From contig NZ_CP065691.1 in the NCBI RefSeq assembly GCF_016027715.1, forward strand, positions 839,954 through 903,953: a DNA stretch of 64,000 nucleotides, given 5' to 3'. The notes beneath the pieces are model-generated. The model made no database searches. It was not told the origin of the DNA and saw nothing but the letters and a program-made list of their open reading frames with translations. A program made the position numbers and the translations under genes. Below are positions 61,973-64,000 of this stretch, piece after piece; position 1 is the first letter of the stretch, and every line of letters starts with the position of its first letter. Origin of the DNA: Lactococcus garvieae. GTDB taxonomy: Bacteria > Bacillota > Bacilli > Lactobacillales > Streptococcaceae.

Positions 61973-63115
61973 TTAAAGTAAATTAGGATTTTCTAAAAGC
62001 ACAGCTAAGCCAAGTCCGCCACCAATACAGAGGCTCGCAATACCATAGCGTTTATTTTCACGTTGAAGAGCATGCGCCAAAGTCGTCAAAATACGGGCAC
62101 CCGATGAGCCAATAGCATGTCCTAAAGCAATAGCTCCACCATATATATTCACTTTTTCTTCTGGAATATCGAGCTCTTGGTTCACAGCCACACTGGATGA
62201 AGCAAAAGCTTCATTGATTTCAAATAAATCAATGTCATCCAAACTAAGATCTGTACGCTCCAAGAGTTGGCGTATCGCTTTAATGGGAGAAACACCCATA
62301 ATTTCAGGGTCAATACCGACTTCTTCACTGGCCAGTAATTTTGCCAGAACAGGGAGGTTTTTTGACTCGGCATAATCGTTGCTGGCTAAGATTACTGCTG
62401 AAGCTCCGTCGTTCACAGGTGAAGAGTTCCCTGCGGTAACAGTTCCGTTCTCCCTAAAAGCTGTACGCAGAGAACCGAGTTTTTCTAAGGAAGAATTTGC
62501 GCGAATCGTTTCATCTTCCGTGATATCTGAAAAAGGAACAATCTCTTTTTCAAAAGCACCGGATTCACGCGCCGCTAAAGCTTTCTCTTGTGAGTGCTGA
62601 GCAAACGCATCTTGTGCTTCACGGCTAATCTCAAATTGCTCAGCAATGGTTTCGCCTATCAAGCCCATAGACTCACCATTAAAGGCATCTGTCAAGCCTT
62701 CCGACATCATGGTAAGTACTTCTTCGCCAGTTTTGCGGTGACGTAGAGTTGGTGATTGAGACATTGATTCTGTCCCTCCAGCAATTACTACATCTGCTTC
62801 CTCGAGTTGCAAAAGTTGTTTAGCGAGAATCACTGCCTTCATACCTGAACCACAAACTTCATTAATCGTTGAAGCAGGTACGTGGTTAGACAAACCACTA
62901 TTAATCGAGATTTGACGCGCGATATTTTGACCTGTACCAGCCTGTAGTACATTCCCAAAAATCACTTGTTTCACATCATCTTTAATATCTGCATGGCGTT
63001 CGAGTAAGTTTTTAACGACATGAACACCCAGTTCTGCAGCTGTCTTATCTGACAGAGCACCATCATATTTTCCGACAGGCGTACGAAGCGCATCGATAAT
63101 TACTATTTCTTTCAT
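61973..63115 (-). CDS. Acetyl-CoA C-acetyltransferase (thiolase)
   Basis: The 380-residue enzyme has the nucleophile Cys in NEVCGSGMKAV (about residue 88), the thiolase His in NEAFASSSVA, and the C-terminal Cys in SLCIGGGLGLAV with the GGAIALGHAIGSSG signature. It joins two acetyl-CoA to acetoacetyl-CoA, feeding HMG-CoA synthase (not in the window) and the reductase encoded next. Some relatives fuse these two genes into MvaE; here they are separate. No ribosome site is present and the -10 box lies 7 bases before the ATG, suggesting a leaderless mRNA. Confidence 0.95.
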   Translation of the reverse strand: MKEIVIIDALRTPVGKYDGALSDKTAAELGVHVVKNLLERHADIKDDVKQVIFGNVLQAGTGQNIARQISINSGLSNHVPASTINEVCGSGMKAVILAKQLLQLEEADVVIAGGTESMSQSPTLRHRKTGEEVLTMMSEGLTDAFNGESMGLIGETIAEQFEISREAQDAFAQHSQEKALAARESGAFEKEIVPFSDITEDETIRANSSLEKLGSLRTAFRENGTVTAGNSSPVNDGASAVILASNDYAESKNLPVLAKLLASEEVGIDPEIMGVSPIKAIRQLLERTDLSLDDIDLFEINEAFASSSVAVNQELDIPEEKVNIYGGAIALGHAIGSSGARILTTLAHALQRENKRYGIASLCIGGGLGLAVLLENPNLL

Positions 63116-63121
63116 AAGCCA

Positions 63122-63150
63122 ATTCTATATTGATAATGAAATAAAGTCAA
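63122..63150 (-). promoter_or_regulatory. Promoter of the thiolase-mvaA operon; predicted leaderless start
   Basis: TTGACT (63150-63145), a 17-base spacer and TAGAAT (63127-63122) on the minus strand. Seven bases on is 63115, the A of the thiolase ATG. Confidence 0.7.
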
Positions 63151-63280
63151 ATATATTCCACTAGTAGCTCTATATTGCGATTTGTAAAAAGATTTTTTAA
63201 AATAGCATTCAATGAGTTTCATATTAAATGTAGAAATGTAGTTAATTTTTTGTATGCGGAGTAATCATACTGTAACGTAT

Positions 63281-63308
63281 TTTAAAAGAGTAACCAATAT
63301 GATATAAT
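63281..63308 (+). promoter_or_regulatory. Promoter of the type I toxin mRNA
   Basis: TTTAAA (63281-63286), a 16-base spacer and extended -10 TGATATAAT (hexamer 63303-63308). The predicted start is near 63315. Confidence 0.7.
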
Positions 63309-63355
63309 GACTGGGTAGAAGTTTATGGACGGTAGCCTAACTGGAGGTGATGCTT

Positions 63356-63376
63356 ATGAAAAATTGTAGGCGATAA
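63356..63376 (+). CDS. Possible leader peptide MKNCRR in the toxin mRNA
   Basis: GGAGG (63343-63347) stands 8 bases before ATG AAA AAT TGT AGG CGA TAA. The ribosome site is the strongest in this RNA, yet the frame is only six codons. An in-frame ATG at 63350 would add two residues. Ribosomes loading here could influence translation of the downstream toxin frame. Whether it is translated is unproven. Confidence 0.4.
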   Translation: MKNCRR

Positions 63377-63403
63377 CCTCACAATACAGAAAGGCGACAA
63401 ATT

Positions 63404-63487
63404 TTGTCGATATATGAAACACTCTCATTGATGATCGCATTTGCGTTATTAATGATTACAGTGGTAAATAAAAACGATAAAAAATAA
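63404..63487 (+). CDS. Type I toxin, Hol-Tox/TxpA-like 27-residue membrane peptide
   Basis: The frame begins at TTG 63404 with AAAGG about 9 bases upstream, and encodes MSIYETLSLMIAFALLMIT, VV, NKNDKK. The YETxxLMIxFxxLxI core and the short basic tail are the hallmark of the 'putative holin-like toxin' (Hol-Tox) and TxpA/BsrG peptides, which insert in the membrane and disturb it. The start codon lies in the perfect inverted repeat CGACAAA-T-TTTGTCG (63395-63409), which would mask translation. An antisense RNA overlaps the 3' end. The real start could also be upstream in the same frame, which is open from 63377. Confidence 0.8.
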   Translation: MSIYETLSLMIAFALLMITVVNKNDKK

Positions 63488-63516
63488 CGTCCAACTTTAG
63501 CGAGTGACGTTATTTT
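63481..63516. terminator. Antitoxin RNA terminator (overlaps toxin stop codon)
   Basis: AAAATAACGTC pairs perfectly with GACGTTATTTT around a 14-base loop. On the minus strand the T-run continues TTATCG; on the plus strand the run is short. Confidence 0.8.
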
Positions 63517-63554
63517 ACGTTAATACGAGCTACCGTTCTTAATACGGCTACACG

Positions 63555-63580
63555 GGACTAGTTACAGCTAGTCCTTTTTA
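63555..63580 (+). terminator. Toxin mRNA terminator
   Basis: GGACTAG-TTACAG-CTAGTCC followed by TTTTTA. Confidence 0.88.
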
Positions 63581-63589
63581 TTTACTTTC

Positions 63590-63618
63590 ATTATAACACC
63601 GCTCTATCGTAATAGCAA
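63590..63618 (-). promoter_or_regulatory. Promoter of the antitoxin RNA
   Basis: TTGCTA (63618-63613), a 17-base spacer and TATAAT (63595-63590) with an extended TGT on the minus strand. It is stronger than the toxin promoter, as expected for an antitoxin. Confidence 0.75.
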
Positions 63619-63763
63619 GGGAAATAAAGAAGAACGAAAGACATATAAATCTATTATCACTTCTTCGATCGTTCTTTCAATTTTTCCATTTAAGAAAGTT
63701 TGAAAACCGTAGCGGGTTGCGAAGCTACTTGTTACCATATAGTTTCTCTTTTTCATATCATCT

Positions 63764-63964
63764 TTATCTTCGGATTGTTTTAACTTCCAAACTGAACGTG
63801 CACCTAGTAAACGAGTCAAGCAACAACGATATGATTTGCTGTATCTCGCACTTGTTCGGCAATGGTGTAGTATCATCACGGGTAATTGAACCGGTACTCA
63901 ATTTATTGCATGAAGTACAAGACATATTGTTTTCCCCAATCAAATAGTCAAAAGTTTTTTCCAA
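63764..63964 (-). CDS. Doubtful small frame at the window edge
   Basis: The frame reads MEKTFDYLIGENN, then MSCTSCNKLSTGSITRDD, and ends VKTIRR. An inner ATG at 63922 has GGGGA upstream. The CxxC at the start is noticeable, but there is no recognised family, and a second overlapping frame (63604-63753, MKKRNYMVTSS) is no better. It could be a fragment of an accessory gene or noncoding. I report it only because it is the best frame in the last 400 bases. Confidence 0.25.
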   Translation of the reverse strand: MEKTFDYLIGENNMSCTSCNKLSTGSITRDDTTPLPNKCEIQQIISLLLDSFTRCTFSLEVKTIRR

Positions 63965-64000
63965 TTTTTAATCTTTTATGTTAAAATTGGAGCTTAAACA

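Larger units (their letters stand above)
63478..63583 (-). ncRNA. Antisense antitoxin RNA of the type I system
   Basis: A convergent promoter at 63590-63618 predicts a start near 63583, and a hairpin at 63481-63516 followed by TTTTTTATCG ends the RNA, giving about 105 bases. It is complementary to the 3' third of the toxin mRNA, including the end of the coding frame and the 3' arm of the 5'/3' pairing. This overlap is like RatA with txpA in B. subtilis. Confidence 0.7.

Noticed and set aside
63604-63879. Minus-strand frame of 91 codons overlapping the antitoxin promoter side
   Set aside because: No ribosome site, unlike any family I know, and competing overlapping frames are equally open.

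Overview
The window looks like the chromosome of a low-GC Firmicute in the Streptococcaceae, most likely a Lactococcus outside the L. lactis group (L. garvieae-like). The reasons are the purCSQLFMNH plus purDEK layout with lactococcal PurBox motifs, the bmpA/cdd/deoC/pdp nucleoside salvage cluster, PepV and a C69 dipeptidase, several Spx paralogs, a tmRNA tag reading AKNNTSYALAA, and a phosphotrehalase-type trehalose operon. The genus call is inference from gene content; no 16S rRNA gene is present.

Layout. 1-3.1 kb is an accessory strip: the end of a cut-off gene, a DUF6287-like lipoprotein, a small XRE regulator, a membrane protein and a tyrosine-recombinase remnant ending next to the 3' end of ssrA (tmRNA, 3097-3450). 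3.5-8.1 kb holds an ABC transporter with a small membrane protein and YlxM, and a two-component system. 8.1-13.4 kb is nucleoside uptake and salvage (gntR, bmpA, cdd, deoC, pdp, methyltransferase). 13.6-19.2 kb has coaA, guaA, a lipoprotein, a universal stress protein and a probably copper-responsive VOC dioxygenase/flavin reductase pair. 19.4-37.1 kb is de novo purine synthesis (purDEK and purCSQLFMNH), interrupted by the trehalose locus (treR divergent from EIIA-EIIBC-phosphotrehalase). 37.1-53.1 kb is housekeeping: ASCH, thyA, APC permease, ABC-F, GDPD, PepDA, cca, tRNA-fMet, PepV, YfcC, DegV, trmD, rimM. 53.2-60 kb is a mixed segment between rimM-trmD and rpsP-khpA, with a second tRNA-fMet, two Spx paralogs, a cold-shock protein, a CorA-like transporter and a GC-richer surface protein. 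60-63.1 kb has khpA, rpsP, mvaA and thiolase. 63.3-63.6 kb holds a complete type I toxin-antitoxin cassette.

The most notable items are short or non-coding. (1) A Hol-Tox/TxpA-like 27-aa toxin gene with its own promoter, a start codon buried in a hairpin, 5'/3' complementarity, and a convergent antisense RNA with its own promoter and terminator (63281-63618). (2) Eighteen perfect TGTGC repeats whose first base coincides with the start site predicted from a near-consensus promoter, followed by two terminator-like hairpins upstream of the surface-protein gene. (3) A 50-aa leucine-zipper microprotein gene directly behind an Spx paralog that has lost a redox cysteine. (4) PurBoxes placed close to 76 bases upstream of the predicted starts of bmpA and purD. 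(5) A cop box over the predicted start of the dioxygenase operon. (6) Six genes whose -10 box lies 6-8 bases before the start codon with no usable Shine-Dalgarno sequence, suggesting leaderless transcripts.

Functionally, PurR would link salvage (bmpA) to synthesis (purDEK), TreR plus CcpA would control trehalose use, and cca sits beside a tRNA-fMet gene that lacks an encoded CCA. All promoter and RNA calls come from reading the sequence and have no experimental support here.
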